From Phylloscopus collybita (Eukaryota; Chordata; Aves; Passeriformes; Phylloscopidae): a stretch of DNA of 64,000 nucleotides. Positions within the stretch are counted from its first letter, which is position 1. Every line of letters starts with the position of its first letter. Positions 12,745 to 25,204 of this stretch are shown here, in pieces. A program made the translations under genes and the position numbers. The notes below the pieces were generated by a model. That model worked only from the letters and a program-made list of their open reading frames with translations. It was not told the origin of the DNA and did not search any database. Location: assembly GCA_027886175.1 (NCBI GenBank), contig JAJNNQ010000016.1, positions 1,989,001 to 2,053,000 on the forward strand, written 5' to 3'.

Positions 12745-12957
12745 TGTGTTTGGTTGTTGGTTTTTTGGTGTTTTGTTTTGGGGTGGGTTTTGTTGGTTGT
12801 TTTTTTTTTTGGGGGGGGGGGTTTGGTTGTTTGTGGGTTTTTGTTTTTTTTTTTTTGGTTGTTGTTTTTGTGGTTTGTTGTTTGTTTGTTTTTTGGTGGG
12901 GTTTTTGTTTGTTTGTTTGTTTTGGGTTTTTTTGGGGTTTTTTTGGGGGGGGGTTCC
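12745..12957 (+). repeat. G/T-rich low-complexity tract
   Basis: About 210 bp are almost entirely G and T on the + strand, with several G runs, including one of 11, separated by short T loops. The strand composition would allow G-quadruplexes. It is not a protein-coding sequence despite open frames on both strands. Confidence 0.9.
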
Positions 12958-12960
12958 TGA

Positions 12961-13076
12961 AGTTATGGCAAAAGGGGTAAGTGAACACCAGAACTACGTG
13001 TGTGTTGTTTTGAGGTTTGTTGTTTGTTTTTTTTTTTGCTAAAGTTATTGCATAAGGGGTAAGTGAACACCAGAAC
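12961..13076 (+). repeat. 34-bp direct repeat pair flanking a T/G-rich spacer
   Basis: The blocks 12961-12994 and 13043-13076 match at 32 of 34 positions (core AAGGGGTAAGTGAACACCAG). They sit 82 bp apart around a short T-rich segment. This looks like a local duplication that includes part of the low-complexity tract. Confidence 0.8.
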
Positions 13077-13701
13077 CATTCCCAGTGCTGTCACACAACC
13101 AGATCAAGGTTTTTCCTCAGATCAGCTGTGTTTTTCAGCTGTGGTTGTGCACCAAGCCCCAGTCTAGAGCCCAAGGTGATGGCCTTGAGTAAAGGCACTC
13201 ACAGGCTGGATTCACCCAAAAATGGGCAGGTGGAGGAAGTTTTAGAGTAGAAATAAGCCTTGGGTTCCTTGTTCAGTTAAGTTCGTTGCTGTTTTCAGGA
13301 AATTGGTGCTAAACCATAGAAGGCACCTCGCTAGGAAAGGACAAGAGGAGGATGGGAATAACTGCTCTGCCTGGAGAGAGGAGATGGTGAACAACACTGA
13401 GGGGTGGTAAGTCCTGAAAAGAAAATTTGCCTCTGTCATTCCCTCTCTGTTGCAAAGAAAGCATGGGGCACAGCAGCTGCAGCAGGAAAAGGATGGGGAG
13501 TGCCAAAAATATGTCTTGACTCTGACTGGATCTTGGGACTGCAGAGTCCTGCCTTCCTCTGTGTCCCCCACCCCACAGGTGGGAGGAAATTTAGAGCTGA
13601 GAATTCCAGTGGTGGAGCCTGGCACAAAAGACACCCCTGTCAGAACTGGGGTTTTGAGGCAGAGTGATCACTGATACTAACAGCACTGAAAAAATAATAA
13701 T

Positions 13702-13705
<4 letters not shown>

Positions 13706-13742
<37 letters not shown>
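13706..13742. repeat. (TA)n microsatellite
   Basis: Roughly 17 uninterrupted TA units, a simple repeat prone to cruciform extrusion and length change. Confidence 0.95.
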
Positions 13743-13743
<1 letters not shown>

Positions 13744-14589
13744 TAGTTTTGCTCTTTCCCTCCTGTATTTTTCTTCTCAGCTGGATCAAAGGAATCAGTT
13801 TGGCTGGTTTCTCTTTTATTTCAAGTCATCCTTGCTTTTCTGTCTGTTTCCTAATTTTCCCTGGAATGGCCTTCAAAGTTGGGCTTGGAAAGGCTGCAGG
13901 GGAATTTTGGTTGTCAGTTTGGTTTATGTTTAATATCACTGTTGCAATGGTATCTGAACGTTCTGCTAAATGAAGTTCTGCTTGGTTTTGCTTTCAACTT
14001 GGTTTCTATGATGCTGCTTCAGAGAGATGGCAGCCCTCTCTCATGGGAAAGAAAAATCAGTTGAACAAAGCACTTTGTTCAAGCAAGGGTGGAGAGGAGG
14101 GCAGAGTTGTGATGGCTGTTCAGAGACCCTGCATCAGCAAGAGAACTGATAAATCCTGCACCAAAAATCTCCCACCTGAGGTGGGTGAGGGAGCATTTCA
14201 CCATCACATTTCCCACCATGCCCAAACATGACCAAGGAGACTTTTAACCACCAGGACTGGCCAAAATCTATGTACAACTGTTGCCTCTTAGAAGATAGGA
14301 GATCTCTGGGAACTCCATCCCCAAACACAGGTTTGCCCTGTGGAAACTGAGCTTTCCCCCCATGGGGTCTGGGGAAGGTTGCACATTTGGTGTCCCTGGT
14401 AGGAACACAAACACTAGCTGGGTGTTTGTGGTGGCAGGAGGTGGTGGGAGGATTTGCCTGATAATGCTGCTTCTCTGATTTAAGTTTCTTGGCCCCCTCA
14501 GGCTCAGCTGTGGTTCACTGCCAGGATTTGATCCCATTTTCAGAGCAGGATTAATTATGCTTTATTGCTTGTTCACGTAAAGGACCAGC

Positions 14590-14985
14590 ATCACTTAGGC
14601 TGGAGAAGACCTTTTTGATCATCAAGCCCAACCATTACCCAGCACTGCCAAGCCATGTCCCTAGTGCCACATCTACATGTCTTAAATATCTCCAGTGCTG
14701 GTGACACAACCACCTCCCTGGGCAGCCTGTTCCAGTGTTTGACAACCCTTTTGGTGAAGGAATTTTTCCTGGCATCCAATCCAAACCTCTTGAGGTACGA
14801 CTTGAGGCCATTTCCTCTTCACATATCATTTGTTACCTGGGAAAATAGCCCAACACTCACCTTGCTACCACCTCCTTTCTGATAGCTGTAGAGAGTGATA
14901 AGGTCCCCACTGGGTCTCCTTTTCTCCAGGCTGAACACCCTCAGCCATTCCTCATAAGGCCATTCTTTGGAGGAGGGAGGAGATG
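14590..14985 (-). mobile_element. CR1 LINE, 3' fragment (antisense)
   Basis: Read on the + strand, this is the reverse of the avian CR1 3' end: 'gaagacctttttgatcatca', 'agcccaacc', 'gggcagcctgttccagtg', 'cttctccaggctgaacacc' and 'ctcagccattcctc' appear in the expected order. On the minus strand it reads [13 protein letters not shown], a phrase typical of these copies. The 5' end is truncated near 14985. It is inactive. Confidence 0.9.
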
Positions 14986-17040
14986 TACCCTGTAATTTAG
15001 TGACCATTCATTCTAAATGAGAAGGTTAATAGCTTGGCCACTTCATATTTTAACCCTAAGCTTTTCCCCTCTCCAACTGTAAAGCATAATAGGTTTTATT
15101 TCCATGTGGCTGTTCCCTGTGGGGCTTTGTCTGGATGTATAAATCAAAGCCTCCCTGCCACATTTTGAGGCTGGAGGGCAGATCCTGCCCTCGTGAGAAC
15201 ATGAAGTGGGGTCACCCAGCTGCCAGCACAGTCCCCCCCGTTCTGTCTGCCCTGCTGGGAGTGGCCCCTGGGAAGAGGCGAGGCAGAGATGGCCACTCAG
15301 ATAAAACTGCCTGGGTGCTGAGCACCTTGCAAATGGGATGGTTGATCTGGGTGATCAACTTCCAGCGGCTGGGTTTTTCTGGTGCCGTGAGCCAGCAGGG
15401 GCAGACAGCATCTGGAGGGGCTGGGGCACACAGACAGAGCTGCTGGCACCCATCCCTCTCTTCCCAGCAGGAAAATGAGGCTGAGGCATGAAGGTGAACC
15501 AGGAAGGCTGGGTGTGGGAAACCCAAAACTCGAAAGCTATGAAGTGCAGACGAAGGAATAAATCGGCTGGCCTTTCTCCTTTCTCCATTGCCTGTTTACT
15601 CCTGTTTTCATCAGTCACAGGTTTAACACAGGTCAGTGCTTCCAGAGGCACAACCGTTCCACCACAGGCAGCTGGGGTGCAGCAGGCTCCTCAGCTTGAG
15701 CTCTGGGAAAAGCAGAAGTGCATTGGCAGAGCTGTCTGGGGAGCTGGGAACAGGAACCTAAAGGTTCCTCTGGCCAAGACTGCCAGTTGTTTTATCAGAT
15801 CTCTATTCAGGAGCCTACAGCATCCTTCCTGCCCAACTGTGAGGGGCACCAGCAGCTTGCATTGAGGTCCTGCTAGCATGGGAACCTCTGGAGCTGAGCC
15901 CCAGGTCTGTGGTGGGAGCTGGTAAAAGTGAACCAGCTGGAGGAGGGGTCAGTGGATGACAGTGCCACAAAAAGTGCAAGCAGGTCTTCTCTTTGCACTT
16001 CTGCACTGCTGGTTTGAGCTGGTGGCAAAGAGAGGTGAGCAGCCACTGTCATTGTGGGGCTGCATCCCCCACAGCCCTGGGGAGGCACTGAGCTGATTTT
16101 CTGAGCTGAGTACCAGGCTGAGGTACAGGGGTGTGCTTCTGGGGCCTCAGAGGATGAAAGTGAGCCGTGTAAAGTGTGAAGCCCTTTCCCAGCCCCTGTG
16201 GAGATGCAGTGGGAGGAGCAGCCTGCCTCTTCCAGGCCCCCACCTCGGCTGACACAGCTGCTGGAGAGGCTGGGGTGAGGTGGGGTATAGGCAGCCTCCT
16301 GTCCCACTTTCAGCATCTCAGGTCTTTTCTAACAGCCCCTAAGTTCAAGACTGTGCTCCTGTGGGCATTCAGGCTTCTGTCTTAACCCATGACAGAAAAA
16401 GCTGAGTGTCTCAAAACTCCCTATTTACAAGCAGGACTGTTCTGGGAAAGGTCTGGAGATAACTCACTGGATTAGTCACTAGCTCTTTATTTTTGAGGCT
16501 GGGCACCTAAAATCCCTTCAGCCCATCAATCTGCCAGCTATCCCCCATTTCCATTTCGAGCTGCCTACAGTCACTTTCCTCCAGTGACTTGCCAGGTTTT
16601 GAAAAGTCTTTCGTGGACCTTGTTCTGTTTCCCTCGCACTGGAACCAACATTGTGTCTAAACCAGTTTAAATTATGTTTATCCCAGGTGAATTTAATTAC
16701 ACACACTGAGTTAAGTAAACCAGTAATAGTGCAGCTTGACTGTTTCAAGAGCAGCTACATTAGGAATCTGGAAATAAATAATTTTTGTTATATGTCAGGG
16801 AAATTTTTCTACAAGTAAGGCAGACCCCACACTAAAGCCAATACTGGGAATGTCAATTCCCTGCCCTTGGTACTTGCAGAGAAACTGGATTAAGTCACTC
16901 CACCTCATCTAGAATAATAATGTTTAGCCTGTAAGCAGCATTTTACAATTTCAGAGCAATAAACACAGAGACACCATGGTAATGAGAAGTGACAAGGCAC
17001 TAGCATTAACTAATTAAGCCTCCCAGCTTCCCTGAGGTAT
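14986..17040. other. Intergenic unique sequence, no gene recognised
   Basis: Several frames of 60-150 codons occur, but they lack recognisable domains, start contexts or paired splice sites. Nothing beyond unique non-coding sequence is supported. Confidence 0.4.
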
Positions 17041-17044
17041 CTAA

Positions 17045-17150
17045 ATATGACCATTCCCATTTTATAGATTAGGAAAATACACATGAATTGATTTACTCAC
17101 ATCCACAGAGCAATTCAGTGAAGGAGCTAGAACCACGACTCAGCCCTGAC
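17045..17150 (-). mobile_element. MIR-like SINE relic
   Basis: The + strand reads 'cccattttatagattaggaa', then a section corresponding to the 'tgactTgcccaaggtcacacagc' part of MIR with many changes, then 'agtgaaggagctagaaccac'. This order matches the reverse complement of the MIR core and tRNA-derived region. It is highly diverged and ancient. Confidence 0.55.
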
Positions 17151-18335
17151 AACGTTTGGATGGCTGCTCAGCCCTCTGTGAGACTCTGCCTGATTTCTAG
17201 ACCCATGCATCAGCACAGCCTGCTATCCCATTCTTAGCAAGATGTAGAGATCAATCACTTTCCATTTCTGCTGACTGCTGTGGAAGGAAGGGGATTTGGA
17301 TCCCTGCAGCAGCCAAGAGCGGAGGTATTGGTGATGTTGGATTTCCATCCAGCATGCTGGTGAAGTCACAACAAGTCAGCACTGGAGAGCTGCCCTCCCC
17401 ACAGAAGCAGCATAGCAGGAAAAGCAACTGGCAGGTGGGTGTCAGATGAAGCTTTGGAAAGGCTGTGCTGGCTGAAACCACCACAGGCTTTGCCTTTCCA
17501 GCCCTGCCACAGCTGCAGGAGTTGGTGTGCACGCAGCCAGACCACTTTTCATCTGTAGGAGCTCAGTGGTTTACACCAACACTGCATCTGGCCCAGAAAC
17601 CTCTGTGGGGAGCACAGCACTGGCACCAGCACTGAGCAGGAACCATCTTGCTCTGTGCATCTTCTCCTGGCAGTGGGAGACCAGCAGCTTTGGAGAAGAA
17701 GTGCAGCTTTCCCTCTTATTACCTCTTCAGGTCCAGGCTATGGAACGCTGCTTCCAACAAAGAAACTCTCAGGCACCCTGCCAGCTCTGCTCAGGCACCA
17801 CTAACCCCCACCTAGGAAGGTGTTGAACAGAGAAGGGAATTGTCATGGCTTGTAAGCAAAATGGTGTTTTAATTCCCCTCTAGGAGCAGAGTCTGTCTCT
17901 CCTGGAGTGACTGAGGAGGGCCCCTCCATGCACGGAGCACTGCCCTGCTGTGCAGCATCCTCTCTGCTTTGTCTGGGGCTGTTCCCTCTGCCTGTGAGTG
18001 CCTCATTTATCCCCACAGCACACTGCACCTGAGCTGGGGGAGCTGGGGCTGTGGTGGTGAATCCCACTGAGCCTCCCACTGCTCTCGGGAGGCAGTCTGC
18101 AGGAACCAGTCCAGGAGCACACATATCAGCATCCTGCCAAACTGCTGGTCTGGGAGCAATGAAACATCTCTCTGTTCATGCCTGTGGGGTAGCTGTGGAC
18201 AGCAGGAGCAGAGACAACAGACCTGGGGAGGCACAGAAGAGTAGGGGGGTCTCTGTGTGTCTCCACTCTGCTCCCCAGTCAGCTTCCCAGGGTGGATCAC
18301 TGGCTCCCCAGCTTGTCTCCTGGCCGTTCAAGCCA

Positions 18336-18454
18336 GCCCACCCATCCCTTTTCTATTCTCTGCCTTAACAACTGGCTCTCCTTTTAATTGACTCCCTCAT
18401 CTTTTCTCTTGATAACTTAAAACTCCACATTGTTAGGCTGTTGAGATTTTCTAC
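18336..18454 (+). repeat. 119-bp direct repeat, copy 1
   Basis: It runs from GCCCACCCATC to GAGATTTTCTAC and matches the copy starting at 19531 at 118 of 119 positions (C versus T at the 12th base). After the match, copy 1 continues TCATCT, which resumes in copy 2 after a 5-base insertion. Flanks upstream are unrelated. No known transposon ends were seen. Confidence 0.9.
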
Positions 18455-19530
18455 TCATCTCCCTGCCAGATGGACCCGGCAGCAGCTGTGAGCATGGATG
18501 GCCACAAACAAACCCCCAGTCTTTCCCCTGTCCTCTTTGGGGAAAGCCTTGGAAAGATCCAGATTCCCTGGCTTTAAATCCGTTGCCACAAATTATCAGT
18601 CGCCTGTTGATTGCTCTCTAGGGGACAGAACATCAAGTTACAACCTGTGGTTTTCAGCCCCAATGGGTTAGGAGCAGCAAATCTGTTGAGACCTAAGGCT
18701 TAGATCTCTTGGTTTGATATGTAGTTCAGTAAAGCACACAGGAGAGGGGCTGTGATGGAGGGTGCTTTACCACATCAATACTAGCCAAACTCCCAGCAGG
18801 GAGATGCTTTTCAAGGAAGAGAGTCCATGCAAGCTAGAGAGGCCTGATGTTGCTGATTTTCTGCCTAAACCAATGGTGATGTGTGCAATTGCTGCTTTGC
18901 TTCATGGAAAGTGTGGCTGCCCTTCAGTAATGTGAAATTACTTCCCCTTTCCAGTGGTTCGTTCAGCTGAAAGTAGTGTTGTGGAGTAAATACCTGTTAC
19001 AAAGAGCATCCATCAGATTGTCAGGTGATAGGTCAGGTTCTCAGAGTGACTGCTTTCACATTGGCTTTCATATTGGAGGAATGGAATGGAATCCAGGAGA
19101 CAAAAGGAACACTGCACAGCTCTTCCACAATTGCAGTGTCCACAGTGTCACAGCTGGGTCTGTGCCTGAGGAGGGCATTCTGGCCAGGCAACAGGTTCTT
19201 CAGCAGATGAACCTCAAACCCACGCTGCTCAGGCTGCAGGAACCATGGAAAACCTTCTGGTGACTCAAAGGCAGAGAGAAGTGTTTGTGTCCCAGCTAAA
19301 CCTGCAGCCCTGGTTGTGTTAGCTGAAGTGGAGCTGTGTTGATACCACATATCCAACTTCAGCCACAGACCTGTGCAAGCTGCTTCACTGCATCACAATG
19401 CCAAAAAAACCCAAACCAGTGGGAATGCCAGTTTTCCCTTGTTCTACTTCTGTTTCCAGTTGCTGTCTCCTGTGCTTTCCAGCACTGTCCCTGTTCTCTC
19501 TCATGCCTCCATTTCACAGCTGTTGTCTGT

Positions 19531-19649
19531 GCCCACCCATCTCTTTTCTATTCTCTGCCTTAACAACTGGCTCTCCTTTTAATTGACTCCCTCATCTTTT
19601 CTCTTGATAACTTAAAACTCCACATTGTTAGGCTGTTGAGATTTTCTAC
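19531..19649 (+). repeat. 119-bp direct repeat, copy 2
   Basis: This is the partner of the block at 18336-18454, offset by 1195 bp. It lies at the start of a C/T-rich region that continues to about 20040 with no counterpart near copy 1. The very high identity suggests a recent duplication, conversion, or an assembly duplication. Confidence 0.9.
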
Positions 19650-20117
19650 CTTCCTCATCTCACCTCCTTACACAGCCCTGCATCACCAGCAGACCTTGCC
19701 TTCTCTGTGCATTTCTTGGTTTATTCAGCTTCTCCCTCCCTGACTTTGCCATCTCTCAGACATTCCCCACACTCTCTCTCTCCCCCTCACAGCATTCCAG
19801 CTCTTTCCACTCCACAAGTGTTTGTGACTACAGACTTTCCCTAACTCCCTGCTAATTAGGAAGGAGATGTATTTACTTCCCCCTCTCAGAGTATTTACCA
19901 GTTTCTCTCAGCCCGTTTCCCTTGTGTCTCTCTCATCCCACACAATCTCCTGACTACAGCGCTGTCCTCTCTTTCAAATCTGTTTTGCTCTCTTTCAGCC
20001 ACTCCTGTTGGCTTTCATGCCTCTTATGTCAGCCCCTTGTGTGCCACTGCCTTCCCTACTTCTTATGAAATCATAACTTGTGGCTCAAAAGAAGTAATTA
20101 TCAAAGTGCAACATGGC

Positions 20118-20145
20118 TTTTTTTTTTTTTTTTTTTTTTTTTTTT
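20118..20145 (+). repeat. Poly(T) run of 28
   Basis: An uninterrupted T tract. No retrocopy body could be recognised next to it. Confidence 0.95.
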
Positions 20146-21545
20146 CTCTTGGCTCTCCTGGCTTAGTTAAAAGAAGCAAAATTTCTCATCTGCTTCCACA
20201 TCTCTTCTGAGATCCCTCTGGCTGCCTCCATGACTCCAGCTCTACCACTACCCAGAAGAATCTGTGCCTTCATTTTCACTGTTATGTGCCTCAGTTTCCT
20301 TGATTTGTTGTCTGAGCAGGAAAAGCAGATCCAGGGGTCAAAGCCAGACTTCCCAGTGCTAAACACTGCAGCCTCTGCTCTGTTCAGGCAGGCTTTTCAA
20401 CTGTGCCATGTAAACCACAGAACCTCTTTGCTCAGGAGGCATTGAAAAGGGAACAAGGGACTTGAAGATGGATCAAAATATTCCTCGAAGGTGGAAGTAG
20501 CTTGGGGTGAAAGTAGGTGGCTCAATCACATCTTTCTTCTACCTCATAACTCAGTGAAAACAAGGAAAGGCAGTGAGGTTTGCTGATGTTAGATTGCTAA
20601 GGGAGGTCAGCACAAAGAAGGAAGCAGTAAAATTCACAGGCTGGAAAAGGGAGGTGAAGCTCTTCACAGCCAGAAATGCAGAAGTTCTGCTTTGAAGAAA
20701 CAGAAATGTTAGGCTTTATCTACTGTTAAATTATTTCCCCTGAATTAGGAAAACTTGGACTTCCCAAAGCCACATCCTTCTGAGAATGTGCTGCCAGTAA
20801 GGGCAGAATCTGAGGTTTGGTTGGTCCTTCTGCAAGAGCTTTTGACTCCTTCCAAGGGAAGACTGCAACTCCTTCTGTACCTAGTTCATAAGAACATAGT
20901 CCACTGGGCTTTAGCTTTAAGGTGGAAATGCAAGGAAGTGAAGAGTTCTTTTAAAAGAGATCTTTATTAATGATATCCCTTCAGCTGGTGAGGAACTGAC
21001 CTGTGCCTGTCAGTAATCTATTTTCTTTCAGAGGCAGAGATCTACCTGTCATCAACCTAACATCACATTGAAGCCTTAGATCAGGCATGGATGACAGGTG
21101 GTGTTTCTGGAGAAGGTGGAAAACACTCCTCCCTTCTCTTTCTTTCTAAATGAAATGATTTGTCATACAGGAATGGGGACATTCAGTCCCTGCAACTCTA
21201 CAATGTTTTGGGGTTTTTTTTTGTAATTTGCTTTTGGCACTTTGAATTTGGCATTTTTTTTTCCTCGGGAAAGTGAGCTCACAAATCCAGAGATGATCTA
21301 AAACAACCAAAATAAGAGGCTTTGATTTGGTCCATCAGTCTCAGTATGGCTCTACATGGTAAAAGGACTCAACCTTGTACCAGTTTGGGAAGTTTGGGAA
21401 GAAAGGTTTGCCAGTTTGGGAAGAAAGGATGAGAAAAAGCACAGAAGAGGGGGAGGAGTGTGAGTATTGAAGGTAGTGAACAGCCAGGATTGGATATTGA
21501 GCTAAAAAATTCAGTGGTAGGGGAAGTCTTCCCAACAGCCTAGGG

Positions 21546-21550
21546 AAAAA

Positions 21551-21582
<32 letters not shown>

Positions 21583-21602
21583 AAGAAAAAAAAAAAAAAA
21601 AA
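21546..21602 (+). repeat. Poly(A) tract with two G interruptions
   Basis: About 57 bases of A broken only by single Gs. It could be the tail of a + strand retrocopy ending here, but the sequence upstream (about 21340-21540) shows no recognisable gene. Confidence 0.9.
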
Positions 21603-22849
21603 GATCAGAGGAAAAATATAGCATACTTGGAAAGGACACTGGCCAGAGCAGGCTTTGGTTCTGTTAGTTATGGACAGGAAACTCATAACCAAAGGTGGCT
21701 TGGAAGAGAAGGAGCACGTGGAGCAAAGAAGAGGAAATGCCACAGTGTATTCACCATGTCTCTGCCCACTGCTGAACAGCAGTGGGAGAGCAGAGCTTTT
21801 TCTGCTTGAATAAGAAGTTTGAAGAAGTCATTTAAGAACAGTGTAAGGATCTAGAAAAAGGAAACAACCTTAAGTGATTGTGGGCAGCCCCCAGCACCCT
21901 GGGATAAAAAGAGCAGTATAAGAGGAGACACAGTCCAACAGAAATAATGGGGACGATAGAGGGAGCCAAATTAATTCAAAAAAACATCAGGCAAAATTGG
22001 TACCGTAGCTCTTCTGGCAAAAGGAGAGATTGGGAGTCTTCACTTAAAGCTCACAAAGTTCTTAGCAGGGGAGAGAGTGGGGATACTACAAAGCTGTTTG
22101 ACCCAGTGTCAAGAACAAGCAAAGATGCTGCAGTAAGATAAGCCACAGCTGGACACTGCAGGAATTCGGGGAGGAATGTCAGCACAGAGCAAGACAGAAA
22201 TGCAACATAAACTCCCCTTACATGGCCAAAAGTTAGCTCCTTGGAAGAACTTGGAATTAGGTAATACTGTAGGATTCTGTAACTGGCCCAAAGGAAACTT
22301 GAGTGCCTGAGGATTTGCCACCTCTAGATTTTTCACACAGAACTGTTGGTATTTTATAGTGATCCTGCATGTTGACAAAAGTGCTCTGAGTTCCTGCCCT
22401 CTCCTCTCACAGTTACTGCAGGGAGCTGGGGCTGGCTCAATCCAGTGCAGGCAGACACAATACACAAGGGATCAGATGCTGTCTTGCTCAAGATCAAGTC
22501 TTGCACTCATTGTGCCTTGAAACACAGTCAGGGTTTCAGTATAACATGTTGGTCTCCTTCAAACAATAAATGGACCAAGTCAGAAGCTTTTAGGGAAAAC
22601 AGATGCAAAGGCTGGACTTGGAAAGGTGGCTAATAAACCACTTAAAGAACAGAGTGCATTTTGGCAAAAACCTCGGTGAGGAAGGCATAGGAATTCTATT
22701 TTCTGTGTGAAATTTACAGTGAAGGACAGCAAGGTCTGCGCCTGAAGAAAAAATCAGGTGTCTGATGGCACCTCTTGTGTCATCCTCTTTACCCTGCTGT
22801 TTCTCAAGTGACCCTCACAGGCCCCCAAAGAGCACAGCAGTTGCCACGC

Positions 22850-23320
22850 CAGATGAGCCTGGTAGCCCTCCTAATCCAGTCTTTTCACTTCAGCAGTTGC
22901 TACTCTCTGATACTTCAAAGAAAGGTGCAAGAAACCCCACAGTGGACAATTATAGAATAACCCACCCACAAGGGAAGTTTTTCCCTAATCCCTCGCCATC
23001 AGTTAGTGGTTATATTGTGCCTTGAAGCCTGACAGTTTATATCCCTTCTAAAATTTATTTATATCCTGTCTAATGTGACCATGAATGTTCTTGGTATCCA
23101 TATAAATGTCTAATCCTTTTCTGAATCCTGCTAATCTCCTGGCCTCAATGAAACCTCGTGGTAACAAATGCCATGTGTTAATTACACACGGTACAAATAT
23201 TTCCTTGCACCATTTGAAATTCGCCTCCTTCCAATTTCACAGGGTATCCCTTGATCCCACCATAGGAAAAAGGGCAATGAAATTAGAGCTCGTTCATTCT
23301 TGCTGAGCCACGCTGCTGCT
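22850..23320 (-). mobile_element. Old CR1 LINE relic (antisense)
   Basis: The + strand carries the characteristic phrases of ancient sauropsid CR1 copies in reverse: 'acaagggaagtttttcccta', 'ctaatccc', 'gtttatatcccttctaaaat', 'catataaatgtctaatcctt', 'ttctgaatcctgctaatctc', 'ctggcctcaatgaaacc', and 'ccttccaatttcacagggta'. Order and spacing agree with the 3' region of the family. Divergence is much greater than in the copies at 8507 and 14590. Confidence 0.75.
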
Positions 23321-23324
23321 CCTT

Positions 23325-24070
23325 GATTTGTTTCTTCTCTGAACTAGCTGTCCCCATCCTCAGCCAGTTTTCCCTGGTCGGGCTGTTAGGCAGTGGCCTG
23401 AGACACAACACAGAGCTTGTACCTTTGCCTTATTTTCTGTTGCTACGTTCATTTTGAAGGGAAAAAAGGGAGAGGAAACCCTGGAGATCTGAAAAGTGCA
23501 CGCTAGTGGGAGACTGTGAAATCAGGCTGCTTTGTGTCAGCAGGTGTTAGCAGCAATCTGATGGCGCTGACTGATGCCACCAGCCTGTCCCTCCCTGATG
23601 CCTCAAGTCAGACACAGGGCAGGCGATCCGCGATGTGTTTTCCCCTTGGATCTTCAGGCTGCTCCTGAAAGGCGATATCCCCCTCCCACTCCAGCTCAGG
23701 CATTTCCACTGCTTCCTCACATCCATGCTACTTAAGAGCAGGCGGTGGGATTAGTGCGGTTCTGAAGGAATCGCCCTCAGCCACACCCTAACTCTGCACA
23801 TCTCCTCGCTGCTGTGGCTGTGGTGGGTTCACAGTGGTTTCACTGGAGGTAGGACCCTAAGCTGGGCAGAGTGATCCTTTGTGACTCTTTTGCAGCTGGA
23901 CTGTGGTGGCCACAGAGAGGTTGTCTGTCAGGTGAAGCAGTGACAGCACACAGCTGCTCGGTGTTTCACTGGAACCCTGTCCCGTTAAGGCAGGGAATTC
24001 ACACCTGTTTGTCGCCGAATGTTTTCCCGTAATACAACTCAAAACAGGGCAGCGCTGCTCTTCCTTTCCG
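23325..24070. other. Upstream flank of the CECR2 minisatellite
   Basis: Unique non-coding sequence with scattered CpGs. No gene, repeat or clear promoter motif was recognised. It could hold distal promoter elements of CECR2. Confidence 0.35.
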
Positions 24071-24074
24071 AGCC

Positions 24075-24636
24075 AGGGGGAATGGAGGGGCTGGGAGTGT
24101 GGGTGACACACGGGGCATGGAGGGGCTGGGAGTGTGTGGGTGACACAGGGGGAATGAGGGGCTGGGAGTGTGTAGGTGACACAGGAGGAGTGGAGGGACT
24201 GGGAGTGTGGGTGACACAGGGGGAGTGGAGGGACTGGGAGTGTGGGTGACACAGGGGGAATGGAGGGGCTGGGAGTGTGGGTGACACAGGAGAATGGAGG
24301 GGCTGGGAGTGTGGGTGACACAGGGGGAATGAGGGGCTGGGAGTGTGGGTGACACAGGGGGAATGGAGGGGCTGGGAGTGTGGGTGACACAAGGGGAATG
24401 ACGGGCTGGGAGTGTGGGTGACACACGGGGAATGGAGGGGCTGGGAGTGTGGGTGACACAAGGGGAATGACGGGCTGGGAGTGTGGGTGACACAGGGGGA
24501 ATGGAGGGGCTGGGAATGTGGGTGACACACGGGGAATGGAGGGGCTGGGAGTGTGGGTGACACAGGAGAATGGAGGGGCTGGGAGTGTGGGTGACACAGG
24601 GGGATGGAGGGGCTGGGAGTGTGGGTGACACACAGA
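24075..24636 (+). repeat. ~35-bp minisatellite next to the CECR2 promoter (16 copies)
   Basis: Sixteen copies of a unit containing GGAGGGGCTGGGAGTGTGGG and TGACACA are arrayed head to tail, with small variants (GACTGGGAG, TGACGGGCTGGG, CTGGGAATG, TGTGTGGG). The average period is about 35 bp. The array is G-rich on + and ends within the upstream edge of the CpG island, about 860 bp from the CECR2 ATG. The long minus-strand frames here (repeated SPTLPAPPFP) come from the array and are not genes. Confidence 0.95.
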
Positions 24637-25204
24637 GGTGTCCGGGGGCACAGGAGCGGATCCGGCTCCTCGTGGCAGCCGCATGCGGAGAACAAGAGGC
24701 GCCGCTTGGGCTCCCTCACTCAGAGGCACGAATTGAGAGCAGAAAGCCTGGGGGATTCCCAGGGCTTCGCCGCACCGGGAGCCATCCCGGCAGCTGCCGG
24801 TGCCCGGCCAAGGGACCGGCACCGGAGCAGCGGAGCCGCCGCGTGCGGGAGCACCGCGCCCGCCGGCCCCGCCCCCCCAGCTGGCCCCGCCCCCGGTGGG
24901 CGTGGCCGGGCGGGCGCCGGGGGCCTGTTGTTGTGATGAGCGCCGGCCCCGCCCCCTCCTCGTGCACGGCCGCGCGCCGCCCCGCCCTTTGTCCCCTCCC
25001 CGCGCCCCGCCCCGCCGGGCCCGCTCCGCCCCGCCCCCCGCCCGATCGCGCCTTCCCATTGGTGCTCCCGCCCCGGGACGCGCCCCCCGCGCGCCAAGCC
25101 CCGCCCCGCCCCCCCGCCCCCCCCGCGCCCATCTGTTCCCGGCGGCGCGGCCGTTCCTGCGCGGGGCGCGGGCGGCGGCGGGGAGGCGGAGGAGGAGGAG
25201 GAGG

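Noticed and set aside
20240..20320. Possible MIR-like scrap ('tatgtgcctcagtttcctt')
   Set aside because: Only about 16 bases agree with the MIR text; too short to support.
24075..24636. CRISPR-like array of regular repeats
   Set aside because: The repeats are contiguous with no unique spacers, in a vertebrate sequence; it is a minisatellite.
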